Assembly (NCBI GenBank): GCA_021789795.1 | Contig: JAJYJA010000027.1 | Span: 1-19,000 of the forward strand | Length of the DNA: 19,000 nt | Direction of reading: 5' to 3' | Origin: Deltaproteobacteria bacterium | GTDB taxonomy: Bacteria > Desulfobacterota > Desulfobulbia > Desulfobulbales > VMSU01 | Shown here: one piece after another, positions 1 to 8,078 of the stretch | Layout: each line of letters begins with the position of its first letter | How positions within the stretch are numbered: position 1 is the first letter of the stretch | Notes under the pieces: model-generated | Databases searched by the model: none | Told to the model about the DNA's origin: nothing | The model's input: only the letters and a program-made list of their open reading frames with translations | Program-made: the position numbers and the translations under genes

Positions 1-47
1 AAAAAAAGTGGGCAGGCGGCAAGTCTGACGGCGACGGCATGACGTCA
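1..47 (-). terminator. Possible terminator tail after the biotin ligase gene, cut by the window edge
   Basis: Read on the minus strand, the 47 nt after the ligase stop end in seven consecutive T at the window edge. A T-run there would fit a transcript end for the carboxylase operon. The only nearby pairing I see is a weak 5-bp TGACG/CGTCA stem, so this is a guess from the T-run and its position. More sequence to the left is needed to see whether a proper hairpin or another gene follows. Confidence 0.2.
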
Positions 48-944
48 TCAGAGATAGACAATCTCGCCGCCGCTCTCCCGCGTCTCCTGGCCGTCGGCCA
101 ACCGCAGCACCAGTTGCCCCAGGTTGTCGATAGCCACCACCTTGGCGCAGTAGTGCGGCCTCTCCGCCACGTTGAAGCCAAAGCGCACCTTCCGGCCCAC
201 GGTGTCGGAAAGACCCAGCCAGGCCCGGATCATCGGGTGGGGAGTCTCCTCCTCAAGGCCCCGATCACCGGCCAGTGACTTGGCCTCGGCCCAGTGCAAC
301 AGCCCGATGTTCCAGGCAAGTTTGGCAATTAGCCGCCCACCCACCTCGGCCAGGTCGAAGTCTTGGCCGCCGAACTGGGACATGGCCCCGGCGCTGTGGC
401 GTAACTCGGGGGCGAACGAGGTGTTGTTGACGTTGATCCCGATGCCGATCAGCACGTACTCCTCGCCGGTCACAGGGCCGATCATGGTCTCGGTCAGGAT
501 GCCGGCGAGCTTCCTGCCCCCCAGCATCACGTCGTTCACCCACTTGATGGCGGCGGGCAGGCCGTAGTGGCGGATGGCCTCGCCGCAGGCCACCCCGGCG
601 GCCAGGGGGTAGAGGGCGGCGTGCTCGGGGAGCAGGGTGTTGACCAGGGTCAGCACCAGCCACAGCCCGCCAGGCGGGGCGTGCCACTGTCTGGAAAAAC
701 GACCCTTGCCGCCGGTCAGCTCGTCGGCCACGATCACCAGGCCCGAGACAAAGGACCGGCCCGCCGACTCGTCCTTTCGTATCCGTTCCCGGGCCAAATC
801 CATGCAGCGGGCCGCCTTGGGCAGATGCTCGATCTCGGCCCCCACCACCGCCCCGTAGCGCAGGATCTCCTCGGTCGTCTCCCGGGACAGACCAAGCCGC
901 AGGCGGGGCTCCTCGCCCACCGCCCGGCGGTAAGCCTCGATCAT
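48..944 (-). CDS. birA: Biotin--[acetyl-CoA-carboxylase] ligase, no DNA-binding domain
   Basis: This 298-residue protein should activate biotin with ATP and transfer it to the lysine of a carrier protein in the cytoplasm. A biotinyl-AMP loop is visible as TGGKGRFSRQWHAPPGG (residues 78-93), a variant of the usual GRGRxGRxW signature. KWVNDV (134-139) and GRKLAGIL (143-150) are the family's core motifs. The last 60 or so residues, ending GGEIVYL, match the small SH3-like C-terminal domain. There is no N-terminal helix-turn-helix, so it is the monofunctional type and not an E. coli BirA-style repressor. The start is the ATG that overlaps the stop of the upstream carrier gene (ATGA), which implies translational coupling. 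The open frame extends further upstream but reads there as an off-frame shadow of the carrier gene. Last gene of the carboxylase operon, so its substrate is probably the carrier encoded just before it. Confidence 0.9.
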   Translation of the reverse strand: MIEAYRRAVGEEPRLRLGLSRETTEEILRYGAVVGAEIEHLPKAARCMDLARERIRKDESAGRSFVSGLVIVADELTGGKGRFSRQWHAPPGGLWLVLTLVNTLLPEHAALYPLAAGVACGEAIRHYGLPAAIKWVNDVMLGGRKLAGILTETMIGPVTGEEYVLIGIGINVNNTSFAPELRHSAGAMSQFGGQDFDLAEVGGRLIAKLAWNIGLLHWAEAKSLAGDRGLEEETPHPMIRAWLGLSDTVGRKVRFGFNVAERPHYCAKVVAIDNLGQLVLRLADGQETRESGGEIVYL

Positions 945-1588
945 TCCCACTCCGACTTGACGCGGGCGATGATCTTTTGGATCAGGGGCAGCTTGTCTTC
1001 CGGGCAGATGCCGATCAGGGGCTGATCCTGATCGACCGTGGCCCCGGGGGTGAAATAGACGGAGTGGATAATGCCGGGCTCGCCCTGGTAGAGCACCGGG
1101 GTGTCGCGCTTCATCAGCGACATGGTGAGCACCTCGTCGCCGGGCTTGATGGAGATGGAGCGCTGGCCGTGCTTGTCGATCCGGGACTGGATGTCGAGCG
1201 CGAAGAAGTACTTGGCCCGCTCCGGGGCCAGGAACATGCTGAGCACGTTGCGCAGGATGCGATCGATGATCTCCCGTTTCTTCAAGGGGTGGCGGAGGGT
1301 CATCACCTTCTCGCCCGCCTCCACGAACTGGCCGTCCAAGGCCCGCTCCAAGCTGGCCACCACCCCGTTGACCACCGAGCGCACCGGCTTGACGTTTCGT
1401 TCCCGCTCCAGCTGGTAGAGCAGGGTGCCGGGGACATGCTGCCACTCGCCACTCGGCCCGGAGACCGGTTGCTCCTCGCTGGTCTTAAACACCAGCCGCC
1501 CGGCGTGGGGGGTCAGGATGTCGATGTACTCGTAGGGGTCGGCCGGGTACTGACTTAAGATCCGGTCGAAATCTATCTCGTCGTGCAT
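941..1588 (-). CDS. accB: Atypical biotin carboxyl carrier protein of the acetyl-CoA carboxylase operon
   Basis: This 215-residue protein sits between the carboxyltransferase and biotin ligase genes, where a biotin carrier is expected. Residues 149-193 align without gaps to the biotinyl domain of E. coli AccB: PGDEVLTMSLMK corresponds to VGDTLCIVEAMK, followed by a PG turn and a QPLIGI strand matching EPLVVI. That makes Lys160 the likely biotin acceptor, although the usual EAMKM is SLMKR here. The first half of the domain seems to lie earlier (about residues 69-97, VVNGVVASL to VEAGEKVMTL). About 50 residues of probable helix separate it from the acceptor half. The start is uncertain: neither this ATG nor one at 1639 (17 residues longer, 5 nt after the upstream stop) has a good ribosome site. 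I chose the shorter form because the extension has lower third-position GC. The role is inferred from context plus a partial domain match; the family is not recognised with certainty. Confidence 0.7.
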   Translation of the reverse strand: MHDEIDFDRILSQYPADPYEYIDILTPHAGRLVFKTSEEQPVSGPSGEWQHVPGTLLYQLERERNVKPVRSVVNGVVASLERALDGQFVEAGEKVMTLRHPLKKREIIDRILRNVLSMFLAPERAKYFFALDIQSRIDKHGQRSISIKPGDEVLTMSLMKRDTPVLYQGEPGIIHSVYFTPGATVDQDQPLIGICPEDKLPLIQKIIARVKSEWE

Positions 1589-1644
1589 GGCGTTAGTTTG
1601 GGTTGGGGACGCGGGGAAAGAGGGCAAATCCTTATCCATTCCGC

Positions 1645-3921
1645 CTAGCGGTAGTAGAGGTTGCGGCCGCCCATGGTCATCAGGGCCTGGTGCAGGTTGC
1701 GCCGAAACTCGCGCCGGTCCCAGATGCCGTGGATGTGGCCGCGCTTCAAGGCGTTCCGGGCGCTGTGGTAGTCGGGCGGGATGTCTTGACCGGTGGTGTC
1801 GCGGATCACCCGGTAGCCGGCAAAGCCGATCCGGCTCGAACGGATGGCGAACTGATAGTGGGAGCAACCCAGGAAACTGGCCACCGGCCCGGCGTAGGAG
1901 TTGTTGTCGTAGACCACGATGTAGAGGCCGCCGGCATCGACGTAATCACGCACCGCCAGGGTGCATTTCGGCATCTGGATCACCCCCATGGTGCCCTCCT
2001 GGATGCGGATGCCGCCGGTGGTATGGACATAGGCCAGAAGCGGCTTGCGCTGGAGCTTGGCCAGCTCGCAGGCCTGGACGAATTTTTCGCCCTCGGCCGC
2101 CCCCACCGTGCCGTTGCGGAAGTCGGAGTAAAGCATGGCCACCACCAGTTCCACCTCCAGGAGCCGGGCCTGGAAGGTGATGATGGCGCTGTGGCGCTTG
2201 GTCTCGTTCTTGACGTTTTGCAACTTCTGGCGCAACACCGGGTGGTTAAGCGGGTTAGAGGCGCCGATCTTGGCGTTGAATTCCCGGATGGAGTCCCGGT
2301 CAAAGAGGTTGTTTAAATACCACTGGTACTCCAGGGGGAAGTGGTGGCCGCAGTTCTCGCACACCCCGCAGAACTCGCCGTAGAGGTCCGGCACCCAGAG
2401 GTCCTTGCAGCCCCGGGTGGCGGAGTTGGGGCAGGTGACGGTGCGGTCCTCGTTGGCCAAGGGGCTGGTGTAGGTGTCCCCGAACTCCAGCGCCAGGGCC
2501 TCCTGACGGCTGGCCGCAGCTGGCGTCTTCCCGCTCCGACCCTCCGGCTTGTGGATGATGAAGTCGTAGGCGGCGGTGAAGGGCGAGCTTAGGCGCTTGA
2601 CAAAGCTCGAACCCTCGCCGGAGACCTCCTTGATGACCTTCTCCACCTGCTTCTGCTGGCGTTTCAAGATGTCGTACACCACCGTGTAATAGACCTTGGC
2701 GACCCGGGTGGAGGTCTTTTTGCAGAACTCGCCGAAACGGGTGGTGTCGTTTAGGTAGGCCTTGGCGGCCATGGCCCGGTATTTTTTGGCCCGCAGGGCC
2801 AGCAGCCGCTTCTGCTCGTCGTCGTTCATCTCCCAGGAGATGTCGATGTGGAGGTTGGTGTCCTGGTCGGGGTTGACAAGGGCCTCGTCGTCGCCCGCCT
2901 TCTTCAGCTTCAGCTCGTAGGCCCGGAAGGCCCGCAGACTCTTGGTCTTGAGCACCACCTCGTCTGTGGCCCGCATCATCTCGAAACGCAACCGCTTGAA
3001 GAAGGCGAAGTCGTCGTGCTTGGCCCCCAGGGGCGGCTCCTCGACGATGCGGTCGATGGTGCCGAGATCCAGGTTGTCCTGGGCGGTGATCTTGAGGTGC
3101 TCGGCGCACTGCTCGATCAGCTCCTTGGGGGCCTTCTGGCCCTCGCCCACCCGGCCCTCGATGGCCGCCGCCCCCTCTGGCGAGATCACCGAGTAGTAGC
3201 CGTGGGAGAACATCAGCCGGAAATCAGCAAGCCCGATGGCCTCGGCCCCGCCCGAGCCGCCCTCGGAGATGATGGAGACGATGGGCACTCGGAGCTTGGC
3301 CATGGCGTAGAGGTTCCTGGCGATCTGCTGGGCGGCGCCGGGATACTCCTCCACCGGGTAGGCGCCGGGGGTGAAGATGTAGCTGTGAATGGGGATGCCC
3401 TCGGTCTCGGCCACCTGCATGAAGCGCAAGGCCTTCTCGTTGCCCCAGGGCTTGGTGGAGCCGCCGTTGCGGAACTCCTCGCCGTGCCCCTTCTCGTGGC
3501 CGATGACCATCACCTGCTGGGTGAAGACCCGGTTTTTGACCCGGCGCAGGATGTTGGCCTTGGCCACCACCATCGCCGGGTCGATGTTGGCCTCGCCCTC
3601 GCCACCCAGTTCGGTGTAGTCCTCGTAGACGTTTTCCAGAATATCCTTGAGCGAGAAGCGCAGCGGGCTGCGGACGATGCGCACCCGGTCCATGGGGCTG
3701 ATCTCCTCCTGGCAGCGCTCGGCCAGGAAGGCCACCGCCTCCTCGATCTGGCTCACCTCGTCGCTGAAGCCCTCCTCCGAGTAGTCGTAGAAGGAGGCCT
3801 TAAGCTCGTCCAGCTTGGCCAGGAGACCCGAGAGGTTGCCCCATTCGCAGCCCTCCTTGATCTGGCAGAGGTAACGGATCCCCTCCTCGCATTTGGCCAG
3901 TCGCTTGCGGATATGTTCCAT
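1645..3921 (-). CDS. accA-accD: Acetyl-CoA carboxylase carboxyltransferase, fused alpha (AccA) and beta (AccD) subunits
   Basis: This 758-residue protein would transfer the carboxyl group from carboxybiotin to acetyl-CoA, making malonyl-CoA for fatty-acid synthesis. The N-terminal 90 residues are helical. Residues 90-310 match AccA, including the glycine-rich oxyanion-hole loop GGSGGAEAIG (221-230) and YSVISPEGAAAI. Residues 320-490 form a Lys-rich, probably helical linker. The C-terminal part is AccD: a zinc ribbon (Cys497, Cys505, Cys521, Cys524, with extra Cys518), then TTGGIRIQEGTMGVIQM (634-650), SYAGPVASFLG and AGYRVIRDTTGQDIPP. In E. coli the two subunits are separate; here they are one chain in the order alpha then beta. 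Both active-site loops look intact. The ribbon spacing between the first two cysteines is longer than the usual CxxC. No good Shine-Dalgarno precedes the ATG. It lies 78 nt after accC in the same operon. Confidence 0.93.
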   Translation of the reverse strand: MEHIRKRLAKCEEGIRYLCQIKEGCEWGNLSGLLAKLDELKASFYDYSEEGFSDEVSQIEEAVAFLAERCQEEISPMDRVRIVRSPLRFSLKDILENVYEDYTELGGEGEANIDPAMVVAKANILRRVKNRVFTQQVMVIGHEKGHGEEFRNGGSTKPWGNEKALRFMQVAETEGIPIHSYIFTPGAYPVEEYPGAAQQIARNLYAMAKLRVPIVSIISEGGSGGAEAIGLADFRLMFSHGYYSVISPEGAAAIEGRVGEGQKAPKELIEQCAEHLKITAQDNLDLGTIDRIVEEPPLGAKHDDFAFFKRLRFEMMRATDEVVLKTKSLRAFRAYELKLKKAGDDEALVNPDQDTNLHIDISWEMNDDEQKRLLALRAKKYRAMAAKAYLNDTTRFGEFCKKTSTRVAKVYYTVVYDILKRQQKQVEKVIKEVSGEGSSFVKRLSSPFTAAYDFIIHKPEGRSGKTPAAASRQEALALEFGDTYTSPLANEDRTVTCPNSATRGCKDLWVPDLYGEFCGVCENCGHHFPLEYQWYLNNLFDRDSIREFNAKIGASNPLNHPVLRQKLQNVKNETKRHSAIITFQARLLEVELVVAMLYSDFRNGTVGAAEGEKFVQACELAKLQRKPLLAYVHTTGGIRIQEGTMGVIQMPKCTLAVRDYVDAGGLYIVVYDNNSYAGPVASFLGCSHYQFAIRSSRIGFAGYRVIRDTTGQDIPPDYHSARNALKRGHIHGIWDRREFRRNLHQALMTMGGRNLYYR

Positions 3922-3973
3922 AGTGTGTGTGGTGGATGGGCGGGATTTAGAATCCTGGCGGGCGGCCTAGCAA

Positions 3974-3990
3974 ACGGACAGCTTGTCCGT
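3974..3990 (-). repeat. Short perfect hairpin between accC and the carboxyltransferase gene
   Basis: ACGGACA and TGTCCGT form a perfect 7-bp stem around a 3-nt loop (AGC on the minus strand). It lies in the only sizeable gap of the carboxylase operon, 10 nt after the accC stop. No T-run follows, so it does not look like an efficient terminator. It could be an RNA-processing or stability element that sets the ratio of accC to the downstream genes. The palindrome is seen directly; the role is a guess. Confidence 0.4.
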
Positions 3991-3999
3991 CTTCCGCCT

Positions 4000-5406
4000 T
4001 CAGAAGGTCAGGAGCCGGTCCAGGTTGGCCCGCAGATAAGGGATATTGGTCATGATCGGCTCTTGGTGGGCATTTTGGCCCTCGATGACCGTGGCGTCCA
4101 AAAACTGGCAGGCCCGTTCCTTGGCCGTGGCCATGTCGTCGCCCCAGACCAGGACCAGGGCCAGGTTGGGGTCGTACTCGCTGGGGATGGTGTAGGGCCG
4201 GTCGAAGGGCACGTGGGTATAGACCGCGGCCCAGTCCTGGCTGGGAAAGGAAAACTTGTCGATCACCCCGATCCAGGGGGCGAAACCCCGGCCAGTGTCC
4301 TCGGCCACCAGTCTAAGCTCGATGCTGGCGCCCTTGAACTCGACGGTCTTCTGGTCGTAGCCCATGGTGTCGCCCAGGGCCAGGCGGATCTGCTCGCGGA
4401 GCAGGCTGGGCTGCTTGCCGTGCAGGTAGCTGATCCGGGCCGAGACGTCGTTTTCCACCTGGATGCGGGTGTTGACCTCCAAGAGGTAGGGACTGCCGTC
4501 CCGGGCCACGATCCACTCCCAGGTGCCGACGTTGTCGTATTTGACGTGATCGGCGAGCTTCAAGGAGTAATCGACGATCTGGGCCAGCACCTTCTGGGAG
4601 TCAAAGACGTAGTCGAAACAGGCGGGGTCAAAGCCCGGCGCCGCCTCCAGCCGCTTCTGACGGCCAGTGCTCTGGATGGTGCAGTTTCTGGTGCCGAAAT
4701 GCACCCGTTCGCCGTGGCGGCTGCACACCAGTTGCACCTCCAGGTGGTTGTAGTCCCTTAAGCACTGCTCGATCAGTACCCCGCCGTCGCCGAACTGGCG
4801 TTTGGCGTAACTCTGCACCTGGCGATATACCCGGCGCAACTGCTCGATGCGGAAGACCTCCTCGATGCCCATGCCGCCGCCGCCCGCCGCCGCCTTGACC
4901 AGGACGGACGGGTTCTTGATCTTTTGGCGCTGCTGGTCGTCGAGCAGGCGGGCGGCGATCTCCTCGGCCTCCATCTCGTTGTAGATCGGGCCGTCGGTGC
5001 CGGGGATGGTGGGGATCCCCAGCCGGTTGGCCACCCGCTTGGTGTTGATCTTGTCCCCCAGGTTCTTGATTACCTCCCAGTTGGGGCCGATGAAGGTCAG
5101 GGGCCGGTCGCGCACCGTCACCCGGCGGGCGAAACGGTAGTCCTCGGAAAAGAAGCCGTAGCCGGGATGGATGGCGGTGCAGCCGGTGTGGTCGGCCACC
5201 GCCAGGATGTCGTTGGGATCGGTATAGGACGAGACCCGCCAGGCCCGCTGGCCTCCAGCCGCACCGTTCATGGCCAGGCGGACGTGCTGGGACTCCTGAT
5301 CGGCGGCGGTATAGACCACCACGTAGTCGAGCCCCAGGTCCTGGCAGGCCCGCATGATCCGCACCGCGATCTCGCCGCGATTGGCAATTAGCACTCGGTC
5401 TTTCAT
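4000..5406 (-). CDS. accC: Biotin carboxylase subunit of acetyl-CoA carboxylase
   Basis: This 468-residue ATP-grasp enzyme would carboxylate the biotin on the carrier, using ATP and bicarbonate. The N-terminal domain starts with RVLIANRGEIAVRIMRA and contains HPGYGFFSED (80-89). The ATP-grasp glycine loop is KAAAGGGGMG (171-180). The core reads GTWEW then LLEVNTRIQVEND (308-320), which keeps the Glu, Asn and Arg residues of the family's EMNTRIQVEH. IELRLVAED (362-370) carries the conserved arginine. Departures from E. coli AccC are N for H after QVE, STGRQK in place of RRHQK, and LEAAPG in place of EEAPAPG. The carrier-facing surface may therefore have diverged along with the odd carrier protein. 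It is first in the operon; GGTGA lies 7 nt before the ATG. It has no fused biotinyl domain, so it is not a pyruvate carboxylase or other single-chain enzyme. Confidence 0.93.
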   Translation of the reverse strand: MKDRVLIANRGEIAVRIMRACQDLGLDYVVVYTAADQESQHVRLAMNGAAGGQRAWRVSSYTDPNDILAVADHTGCTAIHPGYGFFSEDYRFARRVTVRDRPLTFIGPNWEVIKNLGDKINTKRVANRLGIPTIPGTDGPIYNEMEAEEIAARLLDDQQRQKIKNPSVLVKAAAGGGGMGIEEVFRIEQLRRVYRQVQSYAKRQFGDGGVLIEQCLRDYNHLEVQLVCSRHGERVHFGTRNCTIQSTGRQKRLEAAPGFDPACFDYVFDSQKVLAQIVDYSLKLADHVKYDNVGTWEWIVARDGSPYLLEVNTRIQVENDVSARISYLHGKQPSLLREQIRLALGDTMGYDQKTVEFKGASIELRLVAEDTGRGFAPWIGVIDKFSFPSQDWAAVYTHVPFDRPYTIPSEYDPNLALVLVWGDDMATAKERACQFLDATVIEGQNAHQEPIMTNIPYLRANLDRLLTF

Positions 5407-5827
5407 CTATTAGTCACCGGGACAATGGAGGCATGTCCTGCAAGTTACGAAGTGTCACTTTGTATCACCTAAGCCAGGAGGTGACGCCTAGCCGTGCGCG
5501 GCCCGGTATAATGATTTTTCATCCCCAGGTCAACATCTTTCGGTGGATATACCCTGGTCTCTCCCGGACAAGCCCCCCCTCTTTACCATATTTGAAGAAT
5601 TTTTGTAACTGTCCCGTGCGGGACGCGGCCGCCCGTGCCCCTACTTTCAATTTCCTCTCCAAGCCCCCGTATCTCCATATTTAATCAGCTTGTCTACCTT
5701 TTCTCTTGTCTTACGGGAGGAGAATTGCTAAATCTAGGGGCCGTAACCACTGCCAGCAGGGAGATGGCTAAACCGCGTCCCCCGGTTACCTTCACAATCA
5801 ATAGCAGATTATTGCGGGAGCACATTG
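5407..5827. promoter_or_regulatory. Divergent intergenic region between accC and aconitase
   Basis: About 420 nt of lower-GC DNA separate the two oppositely transcribed genes and must hold promoters for both. A perfect TATAAT occurs on the plus strand at 5507-5512, but no convincing -35 box lies 16-18 nt upstream. A strong ribosome-site-like GGGAGGAG (5715-5722) precedes a TTG that opens a 37-codon frame running into the aconitase start. I see no gene with coding character, no tRNA and no clear palindromic operator. The promoter assignment is inferred from gene orientation. Confidence 0.45.
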
Positions 5828-8071
5828 ATGATCCGTGATTTTTCCATGATCGAAAAGGCTTATGCAACGATGGGGGCCAAGCAGGAGGCGGCTCGGAGAC
5901 TCTTTGGCCGACCCCTGACCCTGGCCGAGAAGATCCTGGCCGCCCACCTGGCGGGCGAGTTGACCGCCGTCCCCGAGCGTCATAAGACCTACGTCATGCT
6001 CAACCCGGACCGGGTGGCGATGCAGGACGCCACCGCCCAGATGGCCCTGCTGCAGTTCATGCAGTCGGGCCGGCGGCGGGTGGCGGTGCCCTCCACGGTA
6101 CACTGCGACCACCTGATCGCCGCCCAGGAGGGCGCGGGGCCGGATCTGGTCGCCGGCCAGGAGCAAAACCGGGAGGTCTACGCCTTCCTGCGCTCGGTGG
6201 CCAACAAGTATGGCCTTGGCTTCTGGGGGCCGGGCAGCGGCATCATCCACCAGATCATCATCGAAAATTACGCCTTCCCCGGCGGACTGCTGATCGGCAC
6301 CGACTCCCACACCCCCAACGCCGGGGGCCTGGGGATGCTGTCGGTGGGGGTGGGCGGCGCCGACGCGGTGGATGTCATGGCCGGCATGGACTGGGAGTTG
6401 TCCTGGCCGGGGCTGATCGGGGTGCGGCTCAGCGGACGCCTGCGGGGCTGGGCCTCGCCCAAGGACGTGATCTTGCGGCTGCTGGAGCTGCTCACCGTCA
6501 AGGGCGGCACCGGCAAGATCATCGAGTATTTCGGGCCCGGCGCCCAAACCATAAGCTGCACCGGCAAGGCCACCATCACCAACATGGGGGCCGAGTTGGG
6601 GGCCACCAACTCGCTGTTCCCCTTTGACGACCGCATGGCCGCCTACCTGGCGGCCACCGGCCGGGCCGAACTGGCGCAACTCGCCGCCCGCCACCGGGCC
6701 GAGCTGACCGCCGATCCCGAGGTGGAGGCCAACCCCTCGGCCTACTACGACCGGGTGATCGAGATCGACCTCGACACCATGACGCCCTACGTGGCGGGGC
6801 CGTTCACCCCCGATCTCGCCCGGCCCCTGTCCAGGCTTCAGGACGAGGCCCGCGCCCAGGGCTATCCCGAGGAGCTGAAGGTGGGGCTGATCGGCAGTTG
6901 CACCAACTCCTCCTATGAGGACATTGGCCGGGCGGCCCATGTCGCCCGCCAGGCCCTGGCCAAGGGTCTGGTCGCCAAAAGCAGGTTCTTCATCAGCCCC
7001 GGCTCCGAGCAGGTGCGGGCCACGGTGGAACGCGACGGCCTGCTTGAACCACTGCGCCAGATCGGCGGCGTGGTGCTGGCCAACGCCTGCGGCCCCTGCA
7101 TCGGCCAGTGGCGGCGCCAGGACTTCACCCGGCCCGAGAAGAACGCCATCATCACCTCGTTCAACCGTAACTTCAAGGGCCGGGCGGATGGCAATCCCGA
7201 GACGCTCGCCTTTATCGCCAGCCCGGAGACGGTTACCGCCCTGGCCCTCGCCGGACGGCTGACCTTCGATCCCAGCCGGGACGACATCGACGGCTTGACG
7301 TTCGTACCGCCGGCGGCCCCAGACCTGCCCCCGGCGGGATTCGAGCCGGGGACGCCCCACTACGAGGAGCCGGCCGAGGATGGCTCCTCGCTGGCAGTGG
7401 CGGTGGATCCCGCCAGTCAGCGGCTGCAACTGCTCTCGCCCTTCCCGGCCTGGGACGGTCAGGACTTTTGCGACCTGCCGGTGCTGCTCAAGGCGGTGGG
7501 CAAGTGCACCACCGATCATATCTCCCCCGCCGGGCCCTGGTTGAAGTTTAGGGGGCACCTGGACAACATCTCCGACAACCTGTTTAGCGGCGCCAACAAC
7601 GCCTTTGCCCAGGCCGCTGGCAAGGGGATCAACGTCCTGACCGGCGAACGGGAGGCGGGGCTCTCGGCCATCGCCCGCCACTACAAGGCGCAAGGCCTGG
7701 GCTGGATCGCGGTGGGCGACGACAACTACGGCGAGGGCTCCAGCCGCGAACACGCCGCCATGGAACCCCGTCACCTGGGGATGAAGGCGGTAATCGTCCG
7801 CAGCTTCGCCCGCATCCACGAGACCAACCTCAAAAAGCAGGGCGTGCTGCCCCTAACCTTCGCCGATCCGGCGGATTACGAACGGATCCGGGCCTGGGAT
7901 CGGGTGTCGATCAGCGGCTTGGCGGGGCTGGCCCCCGGCAGTTCACTTACCGTCACCCTGGCCCACGACGACGGCACCAGCGAGAGTTTCCCGGCCCGGC
8001 ACTCGATGTCGGCCCAGCAGATCGGCTGGTTTGTGGCCGGGGCGGCCTTGAACATCCTGGGCGAGGGCTGA
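5828..8071 (+). CDS. acn: Aconitate hydratase, mitochondrial (ACO2)-like type
   Basis: This 747-residue enzyme interconverts citrate and isocitrate through cis-aconitate, using a [4Fe-4S] cluster. Cluster ligands are Cys358 in IGSCTNSS and Cys421/Cys424 in ANACGPCIGQW; the 63-residue spacing equals that of mitochondrial aconitase. LIGTDSHTPN (155-164), VGVGGADAVDVMAG and LTVKGGTGKIIEY follow the ACO2 pattern more closely than the AcnA or AcnB pattern. The C-terminal swivel domain has GDDNYGEGSSREHAAMEPRHLG, the substrate-binding serine loop. Length is normal for this type. I chose the ATG with GGGAG 7 nt upstream; a TTG immediately before it and an ATG 18 nt further in are alternatives. The downstream uridylyltransferase begins 7 nt after the stop, so the two are probably co-transcribed. 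Everything needed for catalysis appears present. Confidence 0.95.
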   Translation: MIRDFSMIEKAYATMGAKQEAARRLFGRPLTLAEKILAAHLAGELTAVPERHKTYVMLNPDRVAMQDATAQMALLQFMQSGRRRVAVPSTVHCDHLIAAQEGAGPDLVAGQEQNREVYAFLRSVANKYGLGFWGPGSGIIHQIIIENYAFPGGLLIGTDSHTPNAGGLGMLSVGVGGADAVDVMAGMDWELSWPGLIGVRLSGRLRGWASPKDVILRLLELLTVKGGTGKIIEYFGPGAQTISCTGKATITNMGAELGATNSLFPFDDRMAAYLAATGRAELAQLAARHRAELTADPEVEANPSAYYDRVIEIDLDTMTPYVAGPFTPDLARPLSRLQDEARAQGYPEELKVGLIGSCTNSSYEDIGRAAHVARQALAKGLVAKSRFFISPGSEQVRATVERDGLLEPLRQIGGVVLANACGPCIGQWRRQDFTRPEKNAIITSFNRNFKGRADGNPETLAFIASPETVTALALAGRLTFDPSRDDIDGLTFVPPAAPDLPPAGFEPGTPHYEEPAEDGSSLAVAVDPASQRLQLLSPFPAWDGQDFCDLPVLLKAVGKCTTDHISPAGPWLKFRGHLDNISDNLFSGANNAFAQAAGKGINVLTGEREAGLSAIARHYKAQGLGWIAVGDDNYGEGSSREHAAMEPRHLGMKAVIVRSFARIHETNLKKQGVLPLTFADPADYERIRAWDRVSISGLAGLAPGSSLTVTLAHDDGTSESFPARHSMSAQQIGWFVAGAALNILGEG

Positions 8072-8078
8072 GCGGGCC

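Noticed and set aside
945..1445. Upstream extension of the biotin ligase frame (about 167 codons)
   Set aside because: It overlaps the carrier gene in another frame and is Arg/Pro/His-rich; the family N-terminus begins at the ATG overlapping the carrier stop.
2848..4761. A 637-codon open frame on the plus strand opposite the carboxyltransferase and biotin carboxylase genes
   Set aside because: It is antisense to two clear enzymes, has low-complexity Val/Gly/Leu/His-rich composition, and no ribosome site. Long antisense frames are common in GC-rich genes.
5507..5512. Perfect TATAAT as a definite aconitase promoter
   Set aside because: No acceptable -35 box at 16-18 nt; noted only as a candidate within the intergenic region because an isolated hexamer is weak evidence.
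5798..7819. A 673-codon open frame on the minus strand opposite aconitase
   Set aside because: It mirrors the codon bias of aconitase, whose motifs are intact; the translated sequence is Gly/Ala/Pro/His-rich and resembles no family.
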